Under the pieces are notes generated by a model that was not told the origin of the DNA, searched no databases, and was given only the letters and a program-made list of their open reading frames with translations. Made by a program: the position numbers and the translations under genes. A DNA stretch of 64,000 nt from assembly GCF_024758005.1 (NCBI RefSeq), contig NZ_CP103288.1:1054001-1118000 (forward strand), read 5' to 3'. This DNA comes from Pseudarthrobacter sp. NS4. GTDB taxonomy: Bacteria > Actinomycetota > Actinomycetes > Actinomycetales > Micrococcaceae. Position 1 is the stretch's first letter; every line of letters starts with the position of its first letter. Below are positions 51,553 through 60,394 of the stretch, in pieces.

Positions 51553-52413
51553 CTAGGGATGACGCACGCCGTTTCCGGCAAGGATGTCCCGGTAGCCCTC
51601 CCGGAAGGAAGGAAAAGTGAAGCTGAAACCGCTGCTCCTGAGGAGCTCGTTGCTGCAGCGTTTGTTGCCGCCGCGCGCAGGTCCCGCCGCACCAACAGGC
51701 GGCTCGGACAGCCCCATTTCGGCGGTCAGGAAGCGCAGTACCGTGCCGAGCTCGGCGGCGTCGTTATCCGCGCCCACATAGGTTGGAGCAGGTTCCCCGC
51801 GCATGGTGACCAGGTGGACGATGGCGGCCGCGGCGTCGTCGCGGTGGATGCGGTTGGTATAGCGGATGTCCTCAGGAACTACTGCCGATCCGGTGCGCAC
51901 CTGGTCGATCAGGCGCGTCCGGCCCGGACCGTAAATGCCGCCCAGCCGGAGGGACACGGGTGTTGTACCTGTCCCAACCAGCCGGGCCCGGAGAAGTTCC
52001 TCCGCTTCTACCAGGACGCGGCCGGAAAAGCCGGTAGGCGCAGGAGCGGTACTTTCGTCGACCCAGCCCCCGCCGGAATCCCCGTAGACCGCCGTCGAGG
52101 ATACAAAAAGCACCCGCTGGGGCTTGACGCCGTCGCGCTCCAAAGCGTCCAGGACGTGCGTCACCCCGCCAAGGTACGCCGCACGGTAGTCCTCCTCAGA
52201 GGGCGAGTCGGCGGCAACGGCTATGACGACGGCGGTGGCGCCCGCCGGGACCGGCGGAAGGCCAGGTGTGCTCAAGTCCGCCGCTGCACCTTCGATCGCG
52301 TCGGGCAGCTTTGCGGGTGAGCGGCGCCAGCCCACCACGCGGTGGCCGAGAGCGGCGAAGCGCAGCCCGGCTTCCGTTCCGAGATCCCCGCAGCCGGCCA
52401 GGAGGATTGTCAT
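51553..52413 (-). CDS. NAD-dependent epimerase/dehydratase-like (extended SDR) protein
   Basis: A 286-residue Rossmann protein with a YeeZ-like atypical N-terminus: MTILLAGCGDLGTEAGLRFA, then VLFVSSTAVYGDSGGGWVDE, whose Ser-Thr-Tyr resemble the catalytic part, and LRLGGIYGPGRTRLI. The usual YxxxK Lys is not where expected, as in the atypical SDR5 group to which YeeZ belongs. Substrate unknown. It lies three bases from the next minus-strand gene, so the two are probably co-transcribed. Confidence 0.78.
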   Translation of the reverse strand: MTILLAGCGDLGTEAGLRFAALGHRVVGWRRSPAKLPDAIEGAAADLSTPGLPPVPAGATAVVIAVAADSPSEEDYRAAYLGGVTHVLDALERDGVKPQRVLFVSSTAVYGDSGGGWVDESTAPAPTGFSGRVLVEAEELLRARLVGTGTTPVSLRLGGIYGPGRTRLIDQVRTGSAVVPEDIRYTNRIHRDDAAAAIVHLVTMRGEPAPTYVGADNDAAELGTVLRFLTAEMGLSEPPVGAAGPARGGNKRCSNELLRSSGFSFTFPSFREGYRDILAGNGVRHP

Positions 52414-52416
52414 GGG

Positions 52417-53328
52417 CTACGGCGCTTCGACCGGGAAGAACACGCGCGGATCCTGCAGGAGAGCCGGGTAGGCAAACGCAGACCGGTCGATGATCTCGGT
52501 GACCGTGAAGTTCCGGCCGAACCTGCCATCCTCCAGGGTGATGGGGCGGCCCACAACCTGGCCTACGGCGAACTTGGTTCCGTGCTCGAACGGGACGGCC
52601 ACGGGCGTCTTTCCCGGAAGGGTTGAGAAAGCCTCCTCCTGGGCCAGGCGCTTACGGGTGGGCTTCTTCACCAGTTTCTTGGGCGGCGCCTTCCGCGGCC
52701 GGCGCGAGGGGCGGCGGGAACCGTCGTCGAGGTACACGGGGGAGTAGTCATCGTCCATGCCGGCCGCGGCAGCGATGCTGCCATTCACGGGCGGAAGGGC
52801 CACGGTGTTCAGTGTCTGGGGATCGACGTCATCATGGGGATCGCGCAGGATCCACATGATGTCGCCCTCTGGCTCCTGCGGGAGGAACTCGTGCTTCGGC
52901 TCCGGCCAGATGTAGTCCATCTCCGGAATCGCATCCGTAAAGATGGAGGTGTAGAACTTCGGCTCCTTGCGCACCAGCTTGGAGCGGTGGCTGAGGTGGA
53001 AATCGGGATCGCCGAGCCATGGCGGCATGGGAATCTTGGCCACATAATCGGGGTGTGCCGCCTGCGGCGCGAACTCCGTGATGTTGGCGCGGGTATTGTC
53101 CGGGTGCCCGCGCTTCGTCCACTCGTCCACCATCGCCAGCCCGTACATGGTGAGTGCCGGCACGTAGCCCATCCACATGCGGATGGCCGGGTGGGTCTGC
53201 CAGCCGTATCCGGGAATTACCAGGGCGCGGAGCGTCTGGAGCGCCTCCACCCGCTGCTTGCCGAGCCGGGCGGTGTCCAAGGCTGCGGCGCTTTGCCGGA
53301 AATCAGGGTACGGGAGGAAGGTTTGCAT
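52417..53328 (-). CDS. MSMEG_6728 / pyrimidine-dimer DNA glycosylase-like family protein
   Basis: A 303-residue protein whose N-terminal 150 residues match this family: MQTFLPYPDFRQSAAALDTA, RLGKQRVEALQTLRAL and GWQTHPAIRMWMGYVPALTMY, plus PPWLGDPDFHLSHRSKLVRK. The family shows similarity to T4 endonuclease V-like glycosylases that cut at UV dimers, but activity is unproven. The C-terminal third is basic (RRPSRRPRKAPPKKLVKKPTRK) and contains a short VGRPITLEDGRFG-type strand. It is co-oriented with the SDR gene three bases downstream. Confidence 0.78.
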   Translation of the reverse strand: MQTFLPYPDFRQSAAALDTARLGKQRVEALQTLRALVIPGYGWQTHPAIRMWMGYVPALTMYGLAMVDEWTKRGHPDNTRANITEFAPQAAHPDYVAKIPMPPWLGDPDFHLSHRSKLVRKEPKFYTSIFTDAIPEMDYIWPEPKHEFLPQEPEGDIMWILRDPHDDVDPQTLNTVALPPVNGSIAAAAGMDDDYSPVYLDDGSRRPSRRPRKAPPKKLVKKPTRKRLAQEEAFSTLPGKTPVAVPFEHGTKFAVGQVVGRPITLEDGRFGRNFTVTEIIDRSAFAYPALLQDPRVFFPVEAP

Positions 53329-53485
53329 TTATTCAGTCTGACGGCAGCAGGCGGATGTTCCAATTGCAGTGCCGGGGACCACAGGGGAACCACTGCGGGT
53401 GTCCAAATAGTGGACGCATGCATACGAATGGATGTAAAAACCACTAAGATCTCGGCAACCACCCCAGCGTTCTGGAAGCCCCCTC

Positions 53486-54076
53486 ATGACATTAACACCT
53501 GAAAAGACCACCGGAAACACCCACACCAGCGCGCCCCGCTACGGGCAGATGCTGAGTCCGGAAGCAAAGGGCATCCTGGTCCTTGATGAATTTACTATTG
53601 ATCCCGCCGCAGCGCGCAAGGAACAGCATCGCTTCCGCGACGGCATGGCCGCTGTCGCCCTGACAATGCGCAGGATCGCCGCCCTCCGCATCGTGATTGC
53701 GCTTGTGGCCATCGGAAACCTGCCGCTGTTCCTGCTCTCCAGCGGCTGGTGGATCTACGGCGTTTCGCTCACCCTTGTGGTTGCGGTCCACGCCGCCGTC
53801 ACCTGGCTGAACCGCCACGAGCCGCGGCTCAAGCAGCGCTCAGCTCTTGAGCTGCACAAGCACAGGGAAAGCAGCGCAAACTACCGCAAGGTCCGCGATG
53901 CGGTGAAATATATGATCGACACCCCAGCCCGGATGAACGAGCACCTCTACCTGGAGCTGCTCGCCGTCAAACGCGTCGCCCTCAACTTGGCCCACGGCAC
54001 CGTTGCCCTGCTGGACACCACCGACGACTCCGCCTGGAAGGTGCGGATCGTCCGGGAGATACCAGCCGCCCACTAG
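53486..54076 (+). CDS. Hypothetical protein with two transmembrane segments
   Basis: A 196-residue protein starting at ATG 53486, with a charged N-terminal segment, two hydrophobic spans near residues 70-110 (ALRIVIALVAIGNLPLFLL and IYGVSLTLVVAVHAAV), then a polar helical C-terminal part with KYMIDTPARMNEHLYLELLA. I do not recognise a family. A strong terminator follows at 54108-54157. Confidence 0.55.
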   Translation: MTLTPEKTTGNTHTSAPRYGQMLSPEAKGILVLDEFTIDPAAARKEQHRFRDGMAAVALTMRRIAALRIVIALVAIGNLPLFLLSSGWWIYGVSLTLVVAVHAAVTWLNRHEPRLKQRSALELHKHRESSANYRKVRDAVKYMIDTPARMNEHLYLELLAVKRVALNLAHGTVALLDTTDDSAWKVRIVREIPAAH

Positions 54077-54107
54077 CCCGCCCCGGGCAACGGCTTCACA
54101 AGGAATT

Positions 54108-54157
54108 AAAGAACGACGCCGGCACTCCCCTTGTGGGGGCGTGCCGGCGTCGTTCTT
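54108..54157. terminator. Strong bidirectional terminator
   Basis: Arms aaagaacgacgccggcac and gtgccggcgtcgttctt pair, followed by cccc/gggg around a ttgt loop. It serves both the 53486 gene and the convergent rpf-like gene. Confidence 0.85.
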
Positions 54158-54241
54158 GGTCAACGGAATTTGTCTATCGCCGACCTGATTGTAGGGCCCT
54201 GTGAAGGCCGGGGCAGCTGGCCTGCAGCTGCATCCGCGCTT

Positions 54242-54937
<696 letters not shown>

Positions 54938-55079
54938 TCATCGCGCCACTGCCCGCCCCTGACAAATAGAGGTCAACTTCGGTGGCTGCCGCTGGGCAGT
55001 TCTGGTGGAGGCAGCACCTGGCATTCATGCGCCCGCTGGACGGGCATGCCTTTCACGCTAGGACATGACGCTGGCGTTA

Positions 55080-57635
55080 TCAAATCGAGATCTTATCTGG
55101 ACGTCGGCTGGTGGTTGGCTGACCGAGGGCCGCTGCCAGATAGGGAGCGGTGCGGCTTCGGGTGGATTGTGCGAGGGCAACGGGCGTCCCGGCTGCCATG
55201 ATCTGCCCGCCTTTGTCCCCTCCCGACGGCCCAAGATCGATAACCCAGTCGGCGCCGGCAACTACTGCCATATCGTGCTCGACAACCACCACGGAATTTC
55301 CGGCGTCAACCAGTCCGTGGAGCTGGGCCATCAGGAGCTGCACGTCAGCCGGGTGGAGGCCGGTGGTGGGTTCGTCGAGGAGGTAGAGGCTGTGGCCGCG
55401 CTGCGCCCGTTGGAGCTCCGTGGCCAGCTTGATGCGCTGCGCCTCACCGCCGGAGAGCTCAGTGGCCGGCTGCCCCAGGCGCAGGTAGCCAAGGCCAACA
55501 TCCTGCAGGCTCTTGAGGCTCCTCGCCGCGGCGGGGACGCTGGCCAGGAATTCGGCGGCGGCATCCACCGTCATGGCCAGGACTTCGGCCACGTTCAGGC
55601 CGCGATACTCGACCTCAAGCGTCTCAGGGTTGTAACGGGACCCGGCGCATTCCGGGCACGGGCCATAGCTGCCGGGCAAAAAGAGCAGTTCGACGGCGAC
55701 AAACCCCTCGCCCTGGCAGGTTTCGCAGCGCCCGCCCGCCACGTTGAAGGAGAATCTCCCGGCACCGAAGCCGCGCGCCCTGGCCTGCTCCGTGGCGGCG
55801 AATTCCTTGCGGACGGCGTCAAAAAGCCCGGTGTATGTGGCCAGGTTGGAACGCGGGGTCCTTCCGATGGGCTTCTGGTCCACAGTCACCAGACGGTCGA
55901 TGCGGTGGCTGCCGACGACGGTTCCCAGCTCCAGGGGCTCCGCCGGTTCGTCCTGCTCCACCGGCGTCTTGAGGCTGGAGCCGACCACCCCGCCGAGTAC
56001 TTTGCTCACAAGGGTGGACTTCCCGGAACCTGAAACACCGGTCACGGCGGTCAGCACGCCCAAAGGGAAGTCAGCATCCAGGCCGCGCAGGTTGTGCCGG
56101 GTGATGTCCTTCAACTCCAGCCATTCCTCCGGCTCCCGGACCGGCCTGGCACCGGCACCGCCGCGTGGAACCGACGCGCCGTCGTCGAACAGGAAAGGCC
56201 TGGTGACTGACGCCTCAATCCCGGCCAGACCGTCAACCGGTCCGCTGTAGAGCACTTCGCCGCCGCCTTCGCCGGCGCGTGGGCCGACATCCACCAGCCA
56301 GTCAGCGCGGCGGACAACGTCCATGTTGTGCTCCACCACGAACACCGAGTTGCCGGACGATTTCAGCTGCTCCAGCACCTCCAGCAGGGGCTCGGCGTCG
56401 GCCGGATGAAGCCCGGCTGAGGGCTCATCCAGCACGTAGATCACACCGAACAGGCCGGAACGCAGCTGCGTGGCAATCCGGAGCCGCTGCATTTCGCCGG
56501 GCGACAAGGTGGGAGTGGCCCGGCCAAGCGCCAGATAGCCGAGCCCGAGGTCCAGCAGGACAGTGATGCGCCGGAGCAGGTCCCGGGTGATGGCCACCGC
56601 CACCTCGTTGGACTCTCCGGATAGCTGCGTGCGGGAGGCCGTGCCGGCGTCGTCCAATTCAGTGGTGGGACGGACGACGTCCGCGAGCTCCACCATGGGA
56701 AGCCTGTTGAGTTCGGCGATGGTCCTGCCCGCGAACGTTACGGCCAGTGCCTCTGGGGTCAGTCCTGTTCCTGAGCAGCGCGGGCATGGGCCGGACTCCA
56801 TGTATGCGAGCACGCGTTCGCGCATGGAGGCGCTCTGTGAATCTGCCAGCGTATGGAGGACATAGCTCCTGGCGCTCCAGAACCGCCCCTTGTACGGTTT
56901 GGCCACGCGGTCGCGCTGCGGAGTCACCTCCACCACGGGCTGTTCCTCCGTGAAGAGGATCCAGTCGCGGTGTTTCTTTGGCAGCTTGCGCCACGGGACG
57001 TCGACGTCGTAGCCCAGATGGGTGAGGATGTCCCGAAGGTTTTTCCCCTGCCAGGCGCCTGGCCAGGCAGCGATGGCACCGTCACGGATGCTGAGGGACG
57101 GGTCCGGGACCAGTGAGGATTCGGTCACGGTGTGTGCGATGCCCAGGCCATGGCACTCCCGGCAAGCACCCGCGGCCGTATTGGGGGAGAAGGCATCCGA
57201 GTCCAGCTGGGTGCTGCCTGCCGGGTAGGTGCCGGCCCGGGAGAACAGCATGCGCAGGGAGTTGGAGAGCGTGGTGACAGTCCCCACCGTTGACCTGCTG
57301 CTGGGCGCGCCACGGCGCTGTTGAAGCGCGACGGCGGGCGGCAGTCCGCTGATCAGCTCCACCTTGGGATTGTGCCCCTGCTGGATGAGGCGGCGTGCGT
57401 ACGGCGCTACGGATTCGAAGTAACGCCGCTGGGCTTCGGCGTAGATGGTGCCGAACGCCAGCGACGACTTCCCGGAGCCTGAAACGCCGGTGAATGCCAC
57501 GATCGCGTCGCGCGGGACATCGACATCCACGTTGCGGAGGTTATTTTCGCGGGCTCCGCGGACCCGGACAAAACCGTCGGCGGCCGAGCCTGGGTCCGGG
57601 TACTGCAGGTCATCAGCATGTTGGGCGTTCTGCAT
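55080..57635 (-). CDS. UvrA-like ABC protein (excinuclease ABC subunit A paralogue)
   Basis: I start it at ATG 57635; the frame is open upstream but that stretch is the antisense of the deaminase gene. The 851-residue protein has two ABC modules: first Walker A GVSGSGKSSLAFGT, zinc module CRECHGLGIA and CPRCSGTG, signature LSPGEMQRLRIATQL; second Walker A GVSGSGKSTLVSK, zinc module CETCQGEGF and CPECAGSRYN, and signature LSGGEAQRIKLATEL, Walker B LYLLDEPTTGLH. It is shorter than true UvrA (about 950), with a reduced UvrB-binding region, like UvrA2/DrrC proteins linked to drug or DNA-damage tolerance. It is divergent from the deaminase gene, 48 bases apart. Confidence 0.85.
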   Translation of the reverse strand: MQNAQHADDLQYPDPGSAADGFVRVRGARENNLRNVDVDVPRDAIVAFTGVSGSGKSSLAFGTIYAEAQRRYFESVAPYARRLIQQGHNPKVELISGLPPAVALQQRRGAPSSRSTVGTVTTLSNSLRMLFSRAGTYPAGSTQLDSDAFSPNTAAGACRECHGLGIAHTVTESSLVPDPSLSIRDGAIAAWPGAWQGKNLRDILTHLGYDVDVPWRKLPKKHRDWILFTEEQPVVEVTPQRDRVAKPYKGRFWSARSYVLHTLADSQSASMRERVLAYMESGPCPRCSGTGLTPEALAVTFAGRTIAELNRLPMVELADVVRPTTELDDAGTASRTQLSGESNEVAVAITRDLLRRITVLLDLGLGYLALGRATPTLSPGEMQRLRIATQLRSGLFGVIYVLDEPSAGLHPADAEPLLEVLEQLKSSGNSVFVVEHNMDVVRRADWLVDVGPRAGEGGGEVLYSGPVDGLAGIEASVTRPFLFDDGASVPRGGAGARPVREPEEWLELKDITRHNLRGLDADFPLGVLTAVTGVSGSGKSTLVSKVLGGVVGSSLKTPVEQDEPAEPLELGTVVGSHRIDRLVTVDQKPIGRTPRSNLATYTGLFDAVRKEFAATEQARARGFGAGRFSFNVAGGRCETCQGEGFVAVELLFLPGSYGPCPECAGSRYNPETLEVEYRGLNVAEVLAMTVDAAAEFLASVPAAARSLKSLQDVGLGYLRLGQPATELSGGEAQRIKLATELQRAQRGHSLYLLDEPTTGLHPADVQLLMAQLHGLVDAGNSVVVVEHDMAVVAGADWVIDLGPSGGDKGGQIMAAGTPVALAQSTRSRTAPYLAAALGQPTTSRRPDKISI

Positions 57636-57683
57636 TGGGTCGACTCTAGTGGCGATTCCGGTGCTGGGCATTATCCTGACCCG

Positions 57684-58745
57684 ATGGATAACTTTGCGGG
57701 CGCCACTGCCGTGCCTGAAACAGAACTGGACGCAGCTGAACTGGAAGCACACGCCCCGCTCCTCCCGGTGGCCGAACTGCATCTGCACATTGAAGGAACC
57801 CTGCAACCGGAGCTGATCTTCGCCTTGGCGGAGCGCAACGGCATCACCCTGCCCTATTCCGGGCTGGACGAACTCCGCGAAAGGTACGAGTTCACCGACC
57901 TGCAGTCCTTCCTCGATCTGTACTACGCCAATATGGCGGTGCTGCAGACGGAGGAAGACTTCGCGGCCATGACGCATGCCTACCTGGAACGGGCCGCTGC
58001 TGCCGGCGTACGCCACGCAGAGATCATGATGGATCCGCAGGCGCACCTGTCGCGCGGTATCCCGCTGGAAACCTGCGTCAACGGTGTTGCCTCGGTATTG
58101 GCTACATCCCAGGAGGATTTCGGTATTTCCACAATGCTGATCGCAGCCTTCCTGCGTGACCTTCCCGAGGACTCGGCCCTGGAAGTCCTGGACGGCCTGC
58201 TGGCCATGGATGCACCCATCGGAGCCATCGGCCTGGATTCCGCCGAGGTGGGCAACCCTCCGGCCAAGTTCGAACGGCTCTTTGCCAAGGCGCGGGAAGC
58301 AGGCCTGCGGCTGACGGCCCACGCCGGCGAGGAGGGACCGGCGTCGTACATCATTGAGGCGCTGGACGTCCTGGGCGTGGAGCGCATCGACCACGGCATC
58401 CGCTGCATGGAGGATCCGGACCTGGTGGAGCGCCTCGTTGATGCGCGGACTCCGCTGACCGTCTGCCCGTTGTCCAACGTCCGGCTGCGCGCCGTCGATA
58501 CCCTGGCTGACCATCCGTTGCCGGCCATGCTCGCAGCTGGGCTGAATGTGTCCGTCAACTCGGACGATCCCGCCTACTTCGGCGGCTACGTGGATGACAA
58601 CTTTGCCCAGCTCGAGGCCGTGTTCGAACTCTCACATTTCGACAAGGCCCGCCTCGCCGCGAACTCCATTCATTCGTCCTTTGCATCCGAGGAACGGAAG
58701 GCGGAGCTGCTGGAGGAATTGAACGGCGGAGAAGTTACGTCCTGA
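57684..58745 (+). CDS. Adenosine deaminase-family protein
   Basis: ATG 57684 gives 353 residues. Family motifs: PVAELHLHIEGTL (metal HxH), LTAHAGEEGPASYI (catalytic Glu and His), ERIDHGIRCMEDP, and VSVNSDDPAYFGGYVDD (Asp-Asp metal site). Bacterial members with SDDPAYFGG rather than NTDDP often act on adenine or on related purines, so adenine deaminase is as likely as adenosine deaminase. It is divergent from the UvrA-like gene; the intergenic space is 48 bases, so the promoters overlap. Confidence 0.85.
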   Translation: MDNFAGATAVPETELDAAELEAHAPLLPVAELHLHIEGTLQPELIFALAERNGITLPYSGLDELRERYEFTDLQSFLDLYYANMAVLQTEEDFAAMTHAYLERAAAAGVRHAEIMMDPQAHLSRGIPLETCVNGVASVLATSQEDFGISTMLIAAFLRDLPEDSALEVLDGLLAMDAPIGAIGLDSAEVGNPPAKFERLFAKAREAGLRLTAHAGEEGPASYIIEALDVLGVERIDHGIRCMEDPDLVERLVDARTPLTVCPLSNVRLRAVDTLADHPLPAMLAAGLNVSVNSDDPAYFGGYVDDNFAQLEAVFELSHFDKARLAANSIHSSFASEERKAELLEELNGGEVTS

Positions 58746-59006
58746 CGTGCTGTGTCCGGAGCAACAAGCGCACCGTTGTGCCGGTAAACTGGGTGCCGCA
58801 GGCGTGTCTGGGGAGCGCAGGGCGGCACCCATGCCAGCACTTCAGGGGTTGTGCAGCCAGCCCTTCACCCGAGACCCTAGCCTCATTTGTTGCGATGGCC
58901 GCTTCATAGTCGGTCACGACACGCAGAGTTAACCAATTAAAGTCGCGCGATTTAACGGGCAGTTGGCAAGATGCCTAAGACCGATCGCTTTCATAAAAGG
59001 GGAATC

Positions 59007-59936
59007 ATGGCCAAGTCCACCGCAGAAAACACCTTCCTTCGACTCAAGACCGTTTTGGATGTCCTGACCGAAGGCGTGTGGTCAGGCGATGCACTGAACG
59101 CGGGCCAGGTCCTCGCGGAGGCGACGGCCCGCGTGCCGTTCAACGAGCACGAGGCCGAGTTGCTGAGCGGCGGTATTCCCCGCGGCCATAAAACCCTCAC
59201 CTCTGCAACCGCCAAGCTGGTCAAGGCCGGCTGGCTGGTGAAGGGCCGTTCCGGCTGGACCATCACCGAGGACGGCATGCGCGCCACCGTCGCCTTCCCC
59301 GATCCGGTGTCCTTTGCCACCGCGCTGGATACCGGCGCTCCCGTCCCCGCCGACACCCCGGTTCCCACCGCCCCGGAAGGTTTTGTCCGTCCGGTCTCCG
59401 CCGCCGCGGCCACGCTGCAGGCACCGGCCAAGGAGGAAACTCCCAAGAAGGCGACGGCCAGGAAGACTCCTGCCAAGAAGGCTGCCGCCGCCGTGGGCAA
59501 GGCAGCAAAGGTACTTGAGGACGCAGTCGAGCCGGTGGTCAAGGCAGTGCGCAAGGGCAAGACCCCCGCCGAGGCCACGGCTGCAGCCGAACCTGCCGCT
59601 GCCGAGCCGTTTGAGGGCCCGGACGTTGAGACGCACCCGCAGCCCGAGGCCGTCGCCGTGGCAGGCGATTTCAACACCATCCTGGGCGCGCCCGAGAACT
59701 GGGCGCCGCAGTACGACGAAGCCCAGATGGAGTTCGACTTCCTGGACCAGCAGTGGAAGAAGAGCGCCGAACTGCCCGCTGGGACCTACACCTTCAAGAT
59801 TGCGCTGAACCGGTCCTGGGACGAGAACTACGGCGCGTTCGGCACGTTCGATGGCCCCAACCACGAACTGCACCACGACGGCGGCACTGTCACCATCCGC
59901 TACGACCACCGCACCCGCGACATCACCATCAACTAA
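59007..59936 (+). CDS. Hypothetical protein: helix-turn-helix-like N-terminus, Lys/Ala linker, X25-like C-terminal domain
   Basis: ATG 59007 follows AAAGGGG; 309 residues. Residues about 10-110 have a winged-helix-like pattern ([40 protein letters not shown]). Residues about 130-205 are low-complexity, rich in Lys, Ala, Pro and Glu ([12 protein letters not shown]). The C-terminal 90 residues, starting [21 protein letters not shown] and including [21 protein letters not shown], resemble the X25 domain of pullulanases (a glycan-binding-like beta-sandwich). The combination of DNA-binding-like, histone-like and glycan-like parts is unusual. Function unknown. Confidence 0.7.
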   Translation: MAKSTAENTFLRLKTVLDVLTEGVWSGDALNAGQVLAEATARVPFNEHEAELLSGGIPRGHKTLTSATAKLVKAGWLVKGRSGWTITEDGMRATVAFPDPVSFATALDTGAPVPADTPVPTAPEGFVRPVSAAAATLQAPAKEETPKKATARKTPAKKAAAAVGKAAKVLEDAVEPVVKAVRKGKTPAEATAAAEPAAAEPFEGPDVETHPQPEAVAVAGDFNTILGAPENWAPQYDEAQMEFDFLDQQWKKSAELPAGTYTFKIALNRSWDENYGAFGTFDGPNHELHHDGGTVTIRYDHRTRDITIN

Positions 59937-59942
59937 CGTCCC

Positions 59943-60006
59943 CCAACCAGGTAGCAGCAGGTGTCGTTTTGACGCCTCAAAACGACATCAACTGCTACCT
60001 GGTTGG
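59943..60006. repeat. 64-bp two-stem palindrome upstream of the acylphosphatase gene
   Basis: Perfect 15-base outer arms ccaaccaggtagcag (59943-59957) and ctgctacctggttgg (59992-60006) enclose four-base internal loops cagg/tcaa, perfect 10-base inner arms tgtcgttttg (59962-59971) and caaaacgaca (59978-59987), and an acgcct loop. It starts six bases after the preceding stop and ends 30 bases before the acylphosphatase ATG. No T-tract follows; a REP-like element, mRNA-stabilising stem or terminator of the upstream gene are all possible. Confidence 0.85.
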
Positions 60007-60036
60007 AAGAGGCGGCTGATATCCAAGGAGGGCACC

Positions 60037-60336
60037 ATGGCCAGCCATGACGGTTCGCCGCCGGACCTGGTCCGGCTGGACGCGCGTGTGTTCGGCGTGG
60101 TGCAGGGCGTCGGCTTTCGCTTCTGGACCATGGGCCAGGCGGAGGAACTGGGCCTGGCGGGCGAGGTGAAGAATCTCGACGACGGTTCGGTGTCCGTGGT
60201 TGCCGAAGGTCCCGAACCGCAGGTCCGGAAACTCCTCGACTGGCTCAACTCGGACCGGACGCCCGGGCAGGTGGAGCGGGTGGAGGACAGGTTGTCTGCA
60301 GCAGAGGGTGGCTTCCGCGGCTTCAGGGCCCGCTGA
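60037..60336 (+). CDS. acyP: Acylphosphatase
   Basis: ATG 60037 with AAGGAGG eight bases upstream; 99 residues, the standard size. It contains both family signatures: [20 protein letters not shown] (catalytic Arg) and [20 protein letters not shown] (catalytic Asn). Acylphosphatases hydrolyse carboxyl-phosphate bonds such as in 1,3-bisphosphoglycerate. It is convergent with the nuclease-helicase gene. Confidence 0.9.
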   Translation: MASHDGSPPDLVRLDARVFGVVQGVGFRFWTMGQAEELGLAGEVKNLDDGSVSVVAEGPEPQVRKLLDWLNSDRTPGQVERVEDRLSAAEGGFRGFRAR

Positions 60337-60394
60337 CACAGTCGGCTGGAACCTGGCCCAGCTGACGATGGCCCGCCGGGCTGGCAGCGTTTGG

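Noticed and set aside
57636..58514. N-terminal extension of the UvrA-like frame up to base 58514
   Set aside because: The extension is the antisense of the adenosine deaminase gene. The homology begins only after ATG 57635.
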